DNA of 64,000 nt from Caulobacter ginsengisoli (GCF_030814835.1 NZ_JAUSVS010000008.1:124001-188000), one strand, 5' to 3'. Shown: positions 38,937-49,155, counted from the first letter of the stretch. The notes: generated by a model not told the origin, from the letters alone. Made by a program: numbers and translations.

Positions 38937-39845
38937 ATGACCAACTCACGCGGCCCAGACTCTTCACGTATTTGGGCCGTGGCCGCCGTGCTGGCGGGCG
39001 CCTGCATCATCGGGACCGTGCCCGTCCTGGTCCGGCTGACCGAGACCGGTCCGGCCGCCGCCGGCTTCTGGCGCATGCTGCTGGCCGTGCCGATGCTGCT
39101 GCCCTTCCTGTGGCGCAAGTCCGACCGGCCCACGCCCGGGATCGCCCTGCCCGACTGGGCGCTGATCGGGGCGGGGCTGTTCTTCGCCGGGGATCTCGCC
39201 TTCTGGCACTACGGTATCGGCTTCACCTCGGTGGCCAACGCCACGGTGCTGGCCAACCTGACCCCCATCGTGGTGACCTTCGTCGGCTGGCTCATCTATC
39301 GCGAGAAGCCGGCCGGCCTCTTCCTGGCCGGCCTGGCCCTGGGGATGGGCGGGGCCTGGATGCTGGCCGAGGCCCGCACCAGCGGCCATGCACCGGGCAG
39401 CAATCCGCCGCTGGGCGACCTGCTCTCGGCCATCACCGCCCTCTGGTACGCCGGCTACTTCATCACCGTCCGCAAGGCCCGCGAGCAGCGCGGCGTGGTG
39501 GCGGTGATGTTCTGGTCCAGCGCCGTTTCGGCCCTGGCGCTCGGCCTGGTCATGCTGATCCTGCGCGAACAGGTCTGGCCGGCCTCGGTCGCCGGCTGGT
39601 GGGCCTGTATCGGCCTGGCCGTCGCCCATTGCACCGGCCAGGGCGCCATAGCCTGGGCGCTCGGACGCCTGCCGACCGCCACCGCCTCGGTCGTGGTGCT
39701 GATCCAGCCGGCCGTGGCCGCGGCCCTGGGCTGGCGCCTGTTCGGCGAGACCATCTCGCCGCTGCAGGGCCTGGGCGCCGCCGCCATCCTGGCCGGGGTG
39801 GCGCTGGCCCAGTGGGCCGCCGCGCGTCAGGCGCGCGCCCAGTAG
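38937..39845 (+). CDS. EamA/DMT family transporter
   Basis: About 302 residues with ten predicted membrane helices in two EamA repeats: ACIIGTVPVLVRLTE...FWRMLLAVPMLLPF in the first and LLSAITALWYAGYFITVRKAREQ in the second. Probably an inner-membrane drug/metabolite exporter of unknown substrate. ATG 38937 is chosen; a TTG at 38901 overlapping gluQ is possible. Its 3' end overlaps the convergent GNAT gene by 19 bp. Confidence 0.87.
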   Translation: MTNSRGPDSSRIWAVAAVLAGACIIGTVPVLVRLTETGPAAAGFWRMLLAVPMLLPFLWRKSDRPTPGIALPDWALIGAGLFFAGDLAFWHYGIGFTSVANATVLANLTPIVVTFVGWLIYREKPAGLFLAGLALGMGGAWMLAEARTSGHAPGSNPPLGDLLSAITALWYAGYFITVRKAREQRGVVAVMFWSSAVSALALGLVMLILREQVWPASVAGWWACIGLAVAHCTGQGAIAWALGRLPTATASVVVLIQPAVAAALGWRLFGETISPLQGLGAAAILAGVALAQWAAARQARAQ

Positions 39846-40555
39846 CGGTAGCGGTAGACGGTCTCGAACCCGCAGGCTTGATAGAGCGCGACAGCCGGTT
39901 CGTTCTCCGCCTCGACCTGCAGGTAGCTCTTCGTCGCCCCTGCCAGTCGCGCCTGTTCCAGCAGGCTGCCGACGATCCGCCGCGCCAGCCCCTGGCGTCG
40001 CGCCCGCGCCACCGTCCGCATCAACGACAGCCCGGCCCACTCGCCCTCGACCGCGCAGGCCCCGACCGCCGCCGGGGCGCCATCGACATCCAGCCGGGCG
40101 AAGAACACCGGCGGCGCGATCCGCCGCACGGTTTCCAGCCGCTCCTCGGCGTCGGCCGGGTCCTTGTAGAGGGCCTCGAACAGCACGGCCTGGAACGGCG
40201 CGTCGGGCTGGGTGGCGATGACCGCCCCGCCCTCGCCGCCGACCGGCCCGATCATCACCAGTGTCTCGCTGTCGACCCGGTATCCACTGGCGGCCAGAAG
40301 TTCAGGCAGGTTGGCCGGCTGCGTCGCCCCGTCCGTCGTCTTGAACCGCGGCGCCTGTCCCTGCCCGGCGTACCAGGCCTCGACCGCCGCGATGGCTTCC
40401 ACCGGATCGCGATCCGGCGCCTCCAGAGCCCAGCAGGTGTTGGCCCGCCCGGTTCGCCCGCCCGCCGCGTTCAGCCGCCAGCCGCCCAGCCGTTCCCGCA
40501 CCCGGGCCGGCCAGGCCCGCGAGGTCACATCTTCCAAAGCCACGATATCGAGCAA
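39827..40555 (-). CDS. GNAT family N-acetyltransferase
   Basis: 242 residues. The acetyl-CoA-binding GNAT motif is at the C-terminus (SLMRTVARARRQGLARRIVGSLLEQARLAGATKSYLQVEAENEPAVALYQACGF). The N-terminal half is longer than a simple GNAT and may hold a degenerate second domain. Substrate unknown. The start is TTG at 40555, with GGGGGG five bases upstream. It lies downstream of the cold-shock gene but beyond that gene's terminator. Confidence 0.82.
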   Translation of the reverse strand: MLDIVALEDVTSRAWPARVRERLGGWRLNAAGGRTGRANTCWALEAPDRDPVEAIAAVEAWYAGQGQAPRFKTTDGATQPANLPELLAASGYRVDSETLVMIGPVGGEGGAVIATQPDAPFQAVLFEALYKDPADAEERLETVRRIAPPVFFARLDVDGAPAAVGACAVEGEWAGLSLMRTVARARRQGLARRIVGSLLEQARLAGATKSYLQVEAENEPAVALYQACGFETVYRYRYWARA

Positions 40556-40567
40556 ATCAGCCCCCCA

Positions 40568-40607
40568 AACGAAAACGGGCGCCGGCCCTTTTAAGAACCG
40601 GCGCCCG
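40568..40607 (-). terminator. Intrinsic terminator of the cold-shock gene
   Basis: A 10-bp GC-rich stem (40576-40585 with 40598-40607), followed on the minus strand by TTTTCGTTT. It lies 22 bp after the cold-shock gene stop. A clear intrinsic terminator that separates the gene from the GNAT gene. Confidence 0.8.
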
Positions 40608-40628
40608 CGATCTTGAACCTCTGAAGCG

Positions 40629-40832
40629 TTAGAGCGGCTTCAGGTCGACCGCGGCGGTCTTGCCGCGCTCTTCCTTGAGTTCGAAAGCGACCTTCTGACC
40701 TTCGTTCAGGCCGCGCAGGCCGGCGCGTTCGACGGCGCTGATATGGACGAAGACGTCCTTGCCGCCATCATCGGGTTGGATAAAGCCGAAGCCCTTGGTG
40801 GTGTTGAACCACTTGACCGTGCCGCTGGACAT
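40629..40832 (-). CDS. Cold-shock domain protein
   Basis: 67 residues, one CSD. RNP1 [10 protein letters not shown] and RNP2 VFVHISAVE are both intact. Such proteins bind single-stranded RNA or DNA and act as RNA chaperones. A strong ATG start (TGTCCAGC before) and its own terminator indicate a single-gene transcript. Confidence 0.93.
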   Translation of the reverse strand: MSSGTVKWFNTTKGFGFIQPDDGGKDVFVHISAVERAGLRGLNEGQKVAFELKEERGKTAAVDLKPL

Positions 40833-41086
40833 GCTGCTCGTCTCCCTGACAGCCGTTTCTTCCAGATGGGCCGACCGCCGTGAGGCGGGCGTCCCGGTAA
40901 CAATCGCAGGCGTCTGGGATAGCGGCTTCTTTAGTACGCCGAGGGTTGAGATCGGCGGGTAGGAAACGTCAGCGGACCCGAGCTTTCAGATTGCGGAGGT
41001 GAGGGTGCCCACGCCCAAACTGGGTGGTCAACCGAAAACCGCGTGAGCGGGGCTAGCGCCAGGGTTGCGGGCTGGGGTTACCGCTA
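40833..41086. other. Non-coding upstream region of the cold-shock gene
   Basis: 254 bp without a supportable gene. It should contain the promoter and probably a long 5' leader of the cold-shock gene, as is common for that family. Blocks such as CCGTGAGGCGGGCG hint at hairpins, but no certain promoter or terminator can be named. Confidence 0.4.
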
Positions 41087-41710
<624 letters not shown>

Positions 41711-43132
41711 ATGACTGACCAATCCTCGAAAACGCCCCCCAAACCCGCTTCGGGGGGACAGGCGATGTGGGGCGGTCGGTTCTCGGCCAAGCCGGCCGAC
41801 CTGATGCAGGCGATCAACGTCTCGATTGGCTTCGACCGTCGGCTTGCCGCCCAGGACCTTGCCGGGTCCAGGGCCCATGCCGCCATGCTGGCCGCGACCG
41901 GGATCATTTCTAGCGCCGACGAAGGGGAAATCCAGCGCGGTCTTGGGCTGATCGAGGCCGAGATGGCCGGCGGCTCCTTCCCCTATCGCGACGAGTTCGA
42001 GGACATCCACATGAACGTGGAAGCCCGCCTGCGCGAACTGATCGGCCCGGCGGCCGGACGGCTGCACACCGCCCGCTCGCGCAACGACCAGGTGGCGCTG
42101 GACTTCCGCCTCTGGGTCCGCGACGCCTGCGACCGCACCGCCGCCCAGATCGAGGCGCTCCAGAAGGCCCTGCTGGCCCGGGCCGAGCAGCATGCCGACA
42201 CCCTGATGCCGGGCTTCACCCATCTGCAGTCGGCCCAGCCGGTGACCTTCGGCCACCACCTGATGGCCTATGTCGAGATGTTCGGCAGAGACGCCGGCCG
42301 CTTCCGCGACGCCCGCAAGCGGATGAACGAGAGCCCGCTGGGCGCCGCCGCCCTGGCCGGCTCGTCCTTCCCCATCGACCGCCAGGCCACGGCCCAGGCC
42401 CTGGGCTTCGATGGCCCGACCCACAATAGCCTCGACAGCGTCGCGGCCCGAGACTTCGCGCTGGAGGCCCTGGCGGCGGCGGCCATCTGCGCCGTTCACC
42501 TCTCGCGGCTGGCCGAAGAGATCGTGCTGTGGATGACCCCGCAGTTCGGCTTCATCAGGCTGACCGACGCCTTCACCACTGGCTCTTCGATCATGCCGCA
42601 GAAGAAGAACCCCGACGCCGCCGAGCTGACCCGGGCCAAGGCCGGCCGGGTGCTGGGGGCCCTGACCAGCCTGATGGTGGTCATGAAGGGCCTGCCGATG
42701 ACCTATTCCAAGGACATGCAGGAAGACAAAGTCCCGACCTTCGAGGCGTTCGATTCTCTGGAGCTGGGCGTGCTGGCCATGACCGGCATGATCGGCGACC
42801 TGGAGCCCCGGGCCGACCGCATGGCCGCCGCCGCCGGGGCCGGCTTCGCCACCGCCACAGACCTGGCCGACTGGCTGGTCCGCACCCTCGACATCCCGTT
42901 CCGCGACGCCCACCACCTGACCGGCGCCGCCGTCAAACGGGCCGAGCAGCTGGGCGTCGATCTGGCCGAACTTTCGCTTGCCGAGATGCAGGCCCTGGAC
43001 CCGCGCATCACTGAAAGCGTTTACTCGGTCTTGACCCCCGCCGCCTCGGCCGCCAGCCGGACGAGCTATGGCGGGACCGCCCCAACCGAGGTGCGCCGTC
43101 AGATCGCGCGCTGGAAGGAGATTCTCCAATGA
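41711..43132 (+). CDS. argH: Argininosuccinate lyase
   Basis: 473 residues, fumarase/aspartase superfamily. [13 protein letters not shown] near the start, [42 protein letters not shown] and the signature [16 protein letters not shown] are all intact. It cleaves argininosuccinate to arginine and fumarate. ATG 41711 gives an 18-residue leader like that of other alphaproteobacterial ArgH; ATG 41765 at MWGGRF has an excellent GGGGGGA site and is a real alternative, which would leave 54 bp for promoters. Confidence 0.95.
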   Translation: MTDQSSKTPPKPASGGQAMWGGRFSAKPADLMQAINVSIGFDRRLAAQDLAGSRAHAAMLAATGIISSADEGEIQRGLGLIEAEMAGGSFPYRDEFEDIHMNVEARLRELIGPAAGRLHTARSRNDQVALDFRLWVRDACDRTAAQIEALQKALLARAEQHADTLMPGFTHLQSAQPVTFGHHLMAYVEMFGRDAGRFRDARKRMNESPLGAAALAGSSFPIDRQATAQALGFDGPTHNSLDSVAARDFALEALAAAAICAVHLSRLAEEIVLWMTPQFGFIRLTDAFTTGSSIMPQKKNPDAAELTRAKAGRVLGALTSLMVVMKGLPMTYSKDMQEDKVPTFEAFDSLELGVLAMTGMIGDLEPRADRMAAAAGAGFATATDLADWLVRTLDIPFRDAHHLTGAAVKRAEQLGVDLAELSLAEMQALDPRITESVYSVLTPAASAASRTSYGGTAPTEVRRQIARWKEILQ

Positions 43133-43377
43133 CTGCCGCCAAACTGACCGCTCTCGCCCTCTTCGCTTCGTTGGCCCTCGCCGGTTGCGGCAAGGTCGGC
43201 GACCTGGAACGCCCCGGCCCGATCGGCGCGCCGTCCCCCGACGCCAATCAACCCTCCAAGCCGAATTCCACCGGCGAGCGGGCCGACCCGGCCTCCAGCA
43301 CCGGCACCATCCCGCAATCGCCCCTGCCCAACGCCCCGCAGGATCCGTTCGGCCGCTCCAATCCCAATCCCGGCTAA
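43129..43377 (+). CDS. Small lipoprotein, LptM-like
   Basis: 82 residues. Signal peptide ending in a lipobox LAGC (acylated Cys near residue 20), then [11 protein letters not shown], similar to the CGxxGPL start of LptM/YifL lipoproteins, and a disordered Pro/Ser-rich tail. LptM helps the LptD outer-membrane translocon mature. Its location between argH and lysA is common. The ATG overlaps the argH stop (ATGA). Confidence 0.8.
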   Translation: MTAAKLTALALFASLALAGCGKVGDLERPGPIGAPSPDANQPSKPNSTGERADPASSTGTIPQSPLPNAPQDPFGRSNPNPG

Positions 43378-43379
43378 CG

Positions 43380-44654
43380 ATGAACCATTTCGAGGTTCGC
43401 GAGGGCGAACTGCACTGCGAGGACGTGCCGCTGTCGGCGATCGCCGCGGCGGTAGGCACCCCCGTCTATGTCTATTCCACCGCCACCCTGGAGCGGCACT
43501 TCACCGTGCTGCGCCAGGCCCTGCGCGGCCACAATGTGCTGGGCGATCCGCTGATCGCCTACGCGGTCAAGGCCAACAGCAATGTCGCCGTCCTGCGGGT
43601 CCTGGCCCGCCAAGGCGCCGGGGCCGACACGGTCTCGGAAGGCGAAATCCGCAGAGCCCTGGCCGCCGGCGTGCCGCCGGAACGCATCGTCTTCTCCGGC
43701 GTCGGCAAGACCGCCCAGGAGCTGGCCTTCGCCATCGACACGGGCGTGGCGGAGATCAACATCGAGTCCGAACCCGAGCTGGACCTGCTGGCCCAGATCG
43801 CCGCCGGCAAGGGCGCCCGGCCCACCATCGCCATCCGGGTCAACCCGGACGTCTCGGCCGGCGGCCACAGCAAGATCTCCACCGGCAAGGCCGACTCCAA
43901 GTTCGGCGTATCCCTGGCCGAGGCCGAACGCCTCTACGCCAAAGCCGCCGCGTCACCCCACCTCAACCCGGTCGGCGTGACCTGCCACATCGGCAGCCAG
44001 ATCACCGACCTCGCCCCGCTGGAAGCCGCCTTTGCCAAGATGCGGGCCCTGGTCGAGCGCCTCCGCGCGCAAGGCCTAACGGTCGAGCGCCTGGATCTGG
44101 GCGGCGGCCTGGGCGTCCCCTACTTCAACATGCCCGAACCGCCCTCCCCCACCGACTACGCCGCCATGGCCGCCAGGGTGATGACGGGCCTGGACATCCA
44201 GTTCGCCTTCGAGCCCGGCCGTCTCCTCACCGCCAACGCCGGCGTCCTGCTGGCCAGTGTCATCCACCGCCACGACCGCCCCGAGGGCCGCCGGTTCGTG
44301 GTGCTCGACGCGGCGATGAACGACCTGCTGCGCCCGGCCATGTACGAGGCCTATCACGACATCCGCCCGGTCCGACCGCGCGGCGGCCCCGAACAGCTCT
44401 GCGACGTGGTCGGCCCGATCTGCGAGACCGGCGACACCTTCACCCGCGACCGGATGCTCCCGGACCTGGAAGCCGGCGACCTGGTGGCCTTCATGTCGGC
44501 CGGCGCCTACGGCGCTGCCATGGCCAGCGAATACAACACCCGCCCGCTGATCCCCGAGGTGCTGGTCAGCGGCGACCGGTTCGCGGTGATCCGCGAGCGG
44601 CCCAGCTACGAAGCGATGCTGGAGCGGGACAAGGTCCCGGCCTGGCTGGCCTAG
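43380..44654 (+). CDS. lysA: Diaminopimelate decarboxylase
   Basis: 424 residues from ATG 43380, 2 bp after the lipoprotein stop. PLP-binding alanine-racemase-like barrel: YAVKANSN holds the PLP lysine, followed by GADTVSEGEIRRAL, HIGSQI, LDLGGGLGVPY and FEPGR; the C-terminal barrel has GPICETGDTF. It makes lysine from meso-diaminopimelate. Full length. The TAG overlaps the stop of the convergent enoyl-CoA hydratase gene. Confidence 0.95.
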   Translation: MNHFEVREGELHCEDVPLSAIAAAVGTPVYVYSTATLERHFTVLRQALRGHNVLGDPLIAYAVKANSNVAVLRVLARQGAGADTVSEGEIRRALAAGVPPERIVFSGVGKTAQELAFAIDTGVAEINIESEPELDLLAQIAAGKGARPTIAIRVNPDVSAGGHSKISTGKADSKFGVSLAEAERLYAKAAASPHLNPVGVTCHIGSQITDLAPLEAAFAKMRALVERLRAQGLTVERLDLGGGLGVPYFNMPEPPSPTDYAAMAARVMTGLDIQFAFEPGRLLTANAGVLLASVIHRHDRPEGRRFVVLDAAMNDLLRPAMYEAYHDIRPVRPRGGPEQLCDVVGPICETGDTFTRDRMLPDLEAGDLVAFMSAGAYGAAMASEYNTRPLIPEVLVSGDRFAVIRERPSYEAMLERDKVPAWLA

Positions 44655-45505
44655 GAACGGTCCCACCACGGATACTGCGGCGGCATGTCCGTCGAGACCT
44701 TGCTGGCGAAGTTCGGCCTGCGCTTCTCCAGAAACGCCGCCACCCCCTCGCGCACATCCGGCGTCGAGCCCAGGGTCAGGTTGATCGGTCCGTCCACCGC
44801 CAGCACCGCCAGCGGGTCGCTCTCGCCGGCGAAGCGCCACAGCAGCTGGCGGGTCAGGGCGATGGAGACCGGCGAGGTCTCCTCGACGATCTCGCGGGCG
44901 ATCTCCCGGGCCCGGGCCAGCAGGTCCTGCGGCTCTGTCACCTCGCTGACCAGCCCGCCCCGCAGCGCCTCGGCCGCATCGAAGACCTTGCCCGAATAGC
45001 ACCAGCGCAGCGCCTGGCTGATCCCCACCAGCCGGGGCAGGAACCAGGCCGCCCCCGCCTCCGGCGTCAGGCCGCGCCGGGCGAAGACGAAGCCCAGCTT
45101 GGCGGTGCTCGAGGCGATGCGGATATCCATCGGCAGGGTCATGGTGATCCCCACCCCCACCGCCCCGCCGTTGATCGCCGCGATTGAGGGCTTGCGGCAG
45201 GTGAAAATGGCCTCGGTGAAGCCGCCTTTCAGCCGGCGGGTCTCGGACGTCCGGGTCCCGAACAGCTTGGCCCCGCCGCCGCCGAAACTGTCAGCCCCGT
45301 CCGAGACATCGGCCCCGGCGCAGAAGGCCCGGCCATGGCCGGTGACGATCACCACCCGCACGGCGTCGTCCTCGTCGGCCTGCTGGAAGGCCTCGGCCAG
45401 CTCTACCCCCATCTGGGCGGTGTAGGCGTTCATCCGGTCGGGGCGATTGAGGGTGACGGTCAGCACGCCGTCGGCGAGGTCGGTCAGCAGGGTTTCTGTC
45501 GTCAT
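44651..45505 (-). CDS. Enoyl-CoA hydratase/isomerase family protein
   Basis: 284 residues from ATG 45505. Crotonase fold: TVTLNRPDRMNAY, the oxyanion-hole region GHGRAFCAGADVSDGADS, IAAINGGAVGVGITMTLPMDIRIAS, and RRGLTPEAGAAWFLPRLVG with the Glu used for catalysis in many members. Substrate unknown. The stop codon shares CTAG with that of lysA. Confidence 0.88.
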   Translation of the reverse strand: MTTETLLTDLADGVLTVTLNRPDRMNAYTAQMGVELAEAFQQADEDDAVRVVIVTGHGRAFCAGADVSDGADSFGGGGAKLFGTRTSETRRLKGGFTEAIFTCRKPSIAAINGGAVGVGITMTLPMDIRIASSTAKLGFVFARRGLTPEAGAAWFLPRLVGISQALRWCYSGKVFDAAEALRGGLVSEVTEPQDLLARAREIAREIVEETSPVSIALTRQLLWRFAGESDPLAVLAVDGPINLTLGSTPDVREGVAAFLEKRRPNFASKVSTDMPPQYPWWDRS

Positions 45506-45598
45506 GGAGGCAGGGTGACTCCCGCCGGGCCCGCCGCCAAGCATGACCTCGCGTCAGGCGCGAACCGAGCCTTAAGCCTGTCATGGCAGTCTGGCGCC

Positions 45599-45916
45599 AT
45601 GAGGTCCGCCTCCACCCCCGCCCGCCCTCGACAAACCCGAAGCTTCCAGGGCGTGCTGACGCGGCTGACGGTCGTCTGGTGGATCCTCTGTTTGGGCGTG
45701 ATTTTCGCCGGACTGCTCAAGGCCCATCCCGACCTGGTGACGAGCTTTACCCAGGTTCTGCACAACCCGGTCATGGACCTGACCGAGCCCTTCCCTGACT
45801 GCAGGGTGGCGCATGAGGCCGGCTTCTATGACATCCCGAGGAGCTCGCCCGCCTATTCCCCCGATCAGGACGGCGACGGCGACGGGCTGGCCTGCGAACC
45901 CTATCACGGCTGGTAG
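45599..45916 (+). CDS. Excalibur calcium-binding domain protein
   Basis: 105 residues. Basic N-terminus, one membrane span (VVWWILCLGVIFAGLL), then a C-terminal Excalibur motif DQDGDGDGLACEPYHGW with its DxDxDG loop and cysteine paired to the upstream FPDCRVA. Probably an envelope protein binding calcium; function unknown. ATG 45599 starts the basic segment before the membrane helix. Confidence 0.75.
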   Translation: MRSASTPARPRQTRSFQGVLTRLTVVWWILCLGVIFAGLLKAHPDLVTSFTQVLHNPVMDLTEPFPDCRVAHEAGFYDIPRSSPAYSPDQDGDGDGLACEPYHGW

Positions 45917-45990
45917 GCTGGGCTCCCTGGCCTCAGGCAGGCTCCCGTTGTATGACACCGGTGTCCAAGCCAAGCATCGGGAGGCCGTTC

Positions 45991-46503
45991 ATGACTCAAA
46001 GACTCGCCCTCGCCGCGGTCGCGGTCGTCACTTTCTGGCCCATGGCCGCCGGGGCGCGGCAGACGCCGCCCGCCCCGCCACCGGCTCCCACCCCCATCCC
46101 GCATCCCCCCTATGGCCAGCCCCTGACCCTGGCCCAGGCCAAGAAGGTTGCCGCCGCCGCCGAGGCGGAGGCCCTGGCCAACGGCTGGCCGATGGTCATC
46201 ACCATCGTCGAGCCCAACGGGGCCGAGGTGCTGACCCTGAAGATGGACGGGGCCCAGTACGGCTCGGGCGACGTGGCCGAGGGCAAGGCCCGCTCGGCCG
46301 CCCGGTTCCGCCGCCCGACCAAGGAATTCCAGGACGCGGTCAAGAGCGGCAACCTCAATTCGGTGTTCACCGGCGCCCTGGCCATCGAGGGCGGCGAGCT
46401 GATCATTATCGACGGCAAGATCGCCGGCGCCATCGGGGTCAGCGGCGGGGTCGCGGCCCAGGACGGCCAGGTGGCCCGGGCCGGCGCGGCGGCCCTGAAG
46501 TAG
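45991..46503 (+). CDS. GlcG/HbpS family exported protein
   Basis: 170 residues from ATG 45991 with GGGAGG 6 bp upstream. Signal peptide (LALAAVAVVTFWPMAAGA), Pro-rich linker, then the GlcG/HbpS (DUF336) domain: LTLAQAKKVAAAAEAEALANGWPMVITIVEPNG, KARSAARFRRPTKEF and GAIGVSGGVAAQDGQVA. Members bind haem or small ligands. Role here unknown. Confidence 0.8.
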   Translation: MTQRLALAAVAVVTFWPMAAGARQTPPAPPPAPTPIPHPPYGQPLTLAQAKKVAAAAEAEALANGWPMVITIVEPNGAEVLTLKMDGAQYGSGDVAEGKARSAARFRRPTKEFQDAVKSGNLNSVFTGALAIEGGELIIIDGKIAGAIGVSGGVAAQDGQVARAGAAALK

Positions 46504-46518
46504 CGACCGCGCTATTTT

Positions 46519-46537
46519 TGGTTGCATCTGACGATAG
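46519..46537 (+). promoter_or_regulatory. Motif shared with the hpd upstream region
   Basis: TGGTTGCATCTGA (46519-46531), N3, TAG, in the same orientation as in front of hpd (27812-27800), here about 67-79 bp before the amine oxidase ATG. Thirteen identical bases in a 64-kb window at two aromatic-amine-related genes suggest a common regulator. Confidence 0.5.
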
Positions 46538-46597
46538 AAGCACGCCCGCCGGCCCGGCCGACCTATCGTCCTCCCACCTTCAGGGAGGAACACGATC

Positions 46598-47962
46598 ATG
46601 GGCAGTGCAGTTGAACCCGTCGGCCAGGCCGACGTCATCGTCATCGGCGCCGGCATGGCGGGCCTGCGGGCGGCCAAGGAACTCATCGCGGCGGGCCGCA
46701 CGGTCATCGTGCTGGAGGCCAAGGACCGGGTCGGCGGCCGACTGAAGCATGGCAAGGTGGCCGGGCGGGCGGTCGACCTGGGCGGCCAGTGGGCGGGGGC
46801 CCACCACAGCGAGCTGCTGGCCGAGGCCGAGCGGCTGGGGGTGCCCGGCTACAAGCAGTACCAGGACGGCGACAGCGTCGTCTGCCTGGCCGGCAAGCGG
46901 ACGACCGCCAGCTTCGGCGTGCCGGACTGGCCGATCGAGGCGCTGACGGAAGTGGCCCTGCTCAAGAGCCGCTGGGACGAGGAGATGGCCACTGTTCCGG
47001 CCGACGCGCCCTGGGCCGCGCCCAAGGCGGCGGAATGGGACCGCCAGACGGTCGAGACCTGGATCGAGGCCAATCTCGAGACCCCCGAGGGACGCTCCCT
47101 GGCCCGGGCCGTCCCCCGCTCGGCCTGGGCGGCCGACGCTTCCGAAGTCTCCTATCTGTGGTTCATGGATGTCCTGCGCAGCAGCGAGGGGCTGGACCAG
47201 TTGCTGGGCCTGCAGGGCGGAGTGCTCGACACCAAATACGTCGGCGGCATGCACCTGATCGCCAGCAAGCTGGCCGGGGAGTTGGGCGACCGGATCCGGC
47301 TGGGAACCGCCGCCCTCAGCGTCGTCCAGGACGACGACGGCGTGCTGGTCCATACGGCCAAAGGCGGCTTCCGCGGCCGCTTCCTGATCATCGCCGCCCC
47401 GCCCGGCCCCATTGGCCGCATCCAGTTCGACCCGCCCCTGCCTACCCTGCGCGACGGCCTGCAGCAGCGCATGGCGATGGGCAACACCATCAAGTGGTGG
47501 ATGGCCTACGACACCCCCTTCTGGCGCGACCAGGGCTATTCGGGCCAGGTCATCGACGAGGACGGCCCCGTCGGCGTCGTCATGGACGACACCCAGGACG
47601 GCGACCCGGGGATGCTGGTCGGCTTCTTCGACGGCGAGCACGCCGTGGCCGCCAGCGGCATCGACCAGGACGCCCGCCAGGCCCTGGTGGTTTCCTCACT
47701 GGTCAAGTTCTTCGGCGAGGCCGCCGCCACGCCCATCGGCTATGCCGACAACGACTGGTCGCAGGAGCCCTTCACCTGGGGCTATATCGGCGTCATGGGC
47801 CCGGGCGCCATGACCCGCTTCGGCAGCGCCCTGCGCGAACCGGTCGGCCGCATCCACTGGGCCGGCACCGAAACCTCCACCGAATGGGCCGGCTATATCG
47901 AGGGCGCCCTGCGCTCGGGCAGGCGGGCGGCCTGTGAAGTGGCGATGCGGGACAACGGCTGA
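46598..47962 (+). CDS. Flavin monoamine oxidase family protein
   Basis: 454 residues. FAD dinucleotide motif VIVIGAGMAGLRAAKELIAAGRTVIVLEAKDRVGGR at 12-48, DLGGQWAG, and the C-terminal FAD-binding HWAGTETSTEWAGYIEGALRSGRRAA. The family oxidises amines with release of H2O2. A tyramine- or other aromatic-amine substrate would fit the motif shared with hpd, but that is inference. Good GGAGG site at 46584. Its stop overlaps the next start (TGATG). Confidence 0.9.
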   Translation: MGSAVEPVGQADVIVIGAGMAGLRAAKELIAAGRTVIVLEAKDRVGGRLKHGKVAGRAVDLGGQWAGAHHSELLAEAERLGVPGYKQYQDGDSVVCLAGKRTTASFGVPDWPIEALTEVALLKSRWDEEMATVPADAPWAAPKAAEWDRQTVETWIEANLETPEGRSLARAVPRSAWAADASEVSYLWFMDVLRSSEGLDQLLGLQGGVLDTKYVGGMHLIASKLAGELGDRIRLGTAALSVVQDDDGVLVHTAKGGFRGRFLIIAAPPGPIGRIQFDPPLPTLRDGLQQRMAMGNTIKWWMAYDTPFWRDQGYSGQVIDEDGPVGVVMDDTQDGDPGMLVGFFDGEHAVAASGIDQDARQALVVSSLVKFFGEAAATPIGYADNDWSQEPFTWGYIGVMGPGAMTRFGSALREPVGRIHWAGTETSTEWAGYIEGALRSGRRAACEVAMRDNG

Positions 47963-48255
47963 TGGCTCTGACCGACAGTGGCGATCCACAAGCCGGCAGC
48001 CTGGCCGGCCAGGTCCTCGACGACGAGACCAGCGCCCCCGTGGCCGGCGCGGCCATCCTGGTCCGCGAAGGCGGCGGCGAGTGGCCGGCCACGGCCGACG
48101 CCCAGGGGCAGTTCGCCTTCGCCTATGCCGCGCCGGGTTTCTACACGGTCGAGGCCCGGCATGACGGCTATAGGCGGGGCGATCACGGGGTGGAGGTCAC
48201 GGCGGGGGCCCAGGCCCAGGTCGTGCTCAGGCTGACGCCGCTGCGATCAGGCTGA
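47962..48255 (+). CDS. Carboxypeptidase-regulatory-like domain protein
   Basis: 97 residues, a single beta-sandwich of the carboxypeptidase-regulatory-like type (SLAGQVLDDETSAPVAGAAILVREGG...GQFAFAYAAPGFYTVEARHDGY). No signal peptide, so cytoplasmic as read. Coupled to the amine oxidase by TGATG; it may be a subunit or accessory of that enzyme. The 3' end overlaps the convergent CPBP gene by 9 bp. Confidence 0.75.
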   Translation: MALTDSGDPQAGSLAGQVLDDETSAPVAGAAILVREGGGEWPATADAQGQFAFAYAAPGFYTVEARHDGYRRGDHGVEVTAGAQAQVVLRLTPLRSG

Positions 48256-49155
48256 AGCCACCCTTGGCCTGCGCCAGGCCAACAGGGCGATCCCGACGAG
48301 GAAGAACAGGTTGCAGACGACGCTGCCCTCGGGACCGTCCGCGCCGCCGGTCAGCCAGGCCGGGCCCTGGGGGATCAGCCTGACCAGCAGCGCCGGCGTC
48401 CCGGTGCTGAGGCCGGTGACCGGCAACTCGAAGCCAACCGCCAGCAGCCAGTTCCATCCCGCGTGCCAGCCCATCACGCCCCAGATGTTGCCGGCTCTCA
48501 GCGCCCAGCAGCAGGCGAAGACGGAAAATAGCGCCGAGGTCAGGGTGACGTGCCAGGGCTGATGCGGCCCGTAGTGCAGAAGGGTGAAGACCAGCGTGGT
48601 CAGGCCGATGGCCCAGGCCACATTGAGCTTGCGGGCCACGGCCGACAGCAGCCAGCCGCGGAACACGATCTCCTCGACGCTGGACTGCACGGCGAAACAG
48701 GCGAGCAGCAGGACGATATTGGCCAGGGCGGCGGGCGAGGCCAGCGCCGGAGCCAGACTGCCGGCCCCCAGACCGCCGGCCCGGAGGCCTCCCGCCAGCC
48801 AGACCCCGGCGACCACGGCCGCTATCGTCGCCGCCCCGATCAGCAGGCCGCGCAGGAATATGGCCGTCCCGCCTGGCCTGGTCAGGCCGATGGTCGCCAG
48901 GGGCCGCCGCTCGACGACCTTCACCCAGCCCAGGACGACCAGGCCCAGGGCGGCAAAGGGAAGCAGCAGGAAGGCGATGAGGCCCGTCAGGCCGACCGGA
49001 TCGCCTCGCCGGTCCGCCAGCCCGAAATGCTCCAGCGGCAGGGACGGCCCCAATGCGGTAACCACCACGAACAGCAGACAGAGGACAGGAGCCAGGAACC
49101 CCCAGGGCAGCCAGCCCTGGGCCGGGTCCGGCGCGTAGATCGCGGTCGGTTTCAT
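48247..49155 (-). CDS. CPBP family intramembrane protease
   Basis: 302 residues, about eight membrane spans. The Abi/CPBP motifs are SSVEEIVFRGWLLS (EExxxR), FTLLHYGPH and MGWHAGWNW. Such proteins are related to Rce1 CAAX proteases and to bacteriocin self-immunity proteins. Substrate unknown. Transcribed toward the amine oxidase pair. Confidence 0.85.
   Translation of the reverse strand: MKPTAIYAPDPAQGWLPWGFLAPVLCLLFVVVTALGPSLPLEHFGLADRRGDPVGLTGLIAFLLLPFAALGLVVLGWVKVVERRPLATIGLTRPGGTAIFLRGLLIGAATIAAVVAGVWLAGGLRAGGLGAGSLAPALASPAALANIVLLLACFAVQSSVEEIVFRGWLLSAVARKLNVAWAIGLTTLVFTLLHYGPHQPWHVTLTSALFSVFACCWALRAGNIWGVMGWHAGWNWLLAVGFELPVTGLSTGTPALLVRLIPQGPAWLTGGADGPEGSVVCNLFFLVGIALLAWRRPRVASA

Noticed and set aside
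40833..41086. Cold-shock thermosensor RNA upstream of the csp gene
   Set aside because: A long leader is plausible for the family, but I could not trace a specific conserved structure by eye.
44691..45002. Frame antisense to the enoyl-CoA hydratase gene
   Set aside because: Only Arg/Gly/Ala-rich shadow sequence, with no start signal; the crotonase motifs lie on the minus strand.
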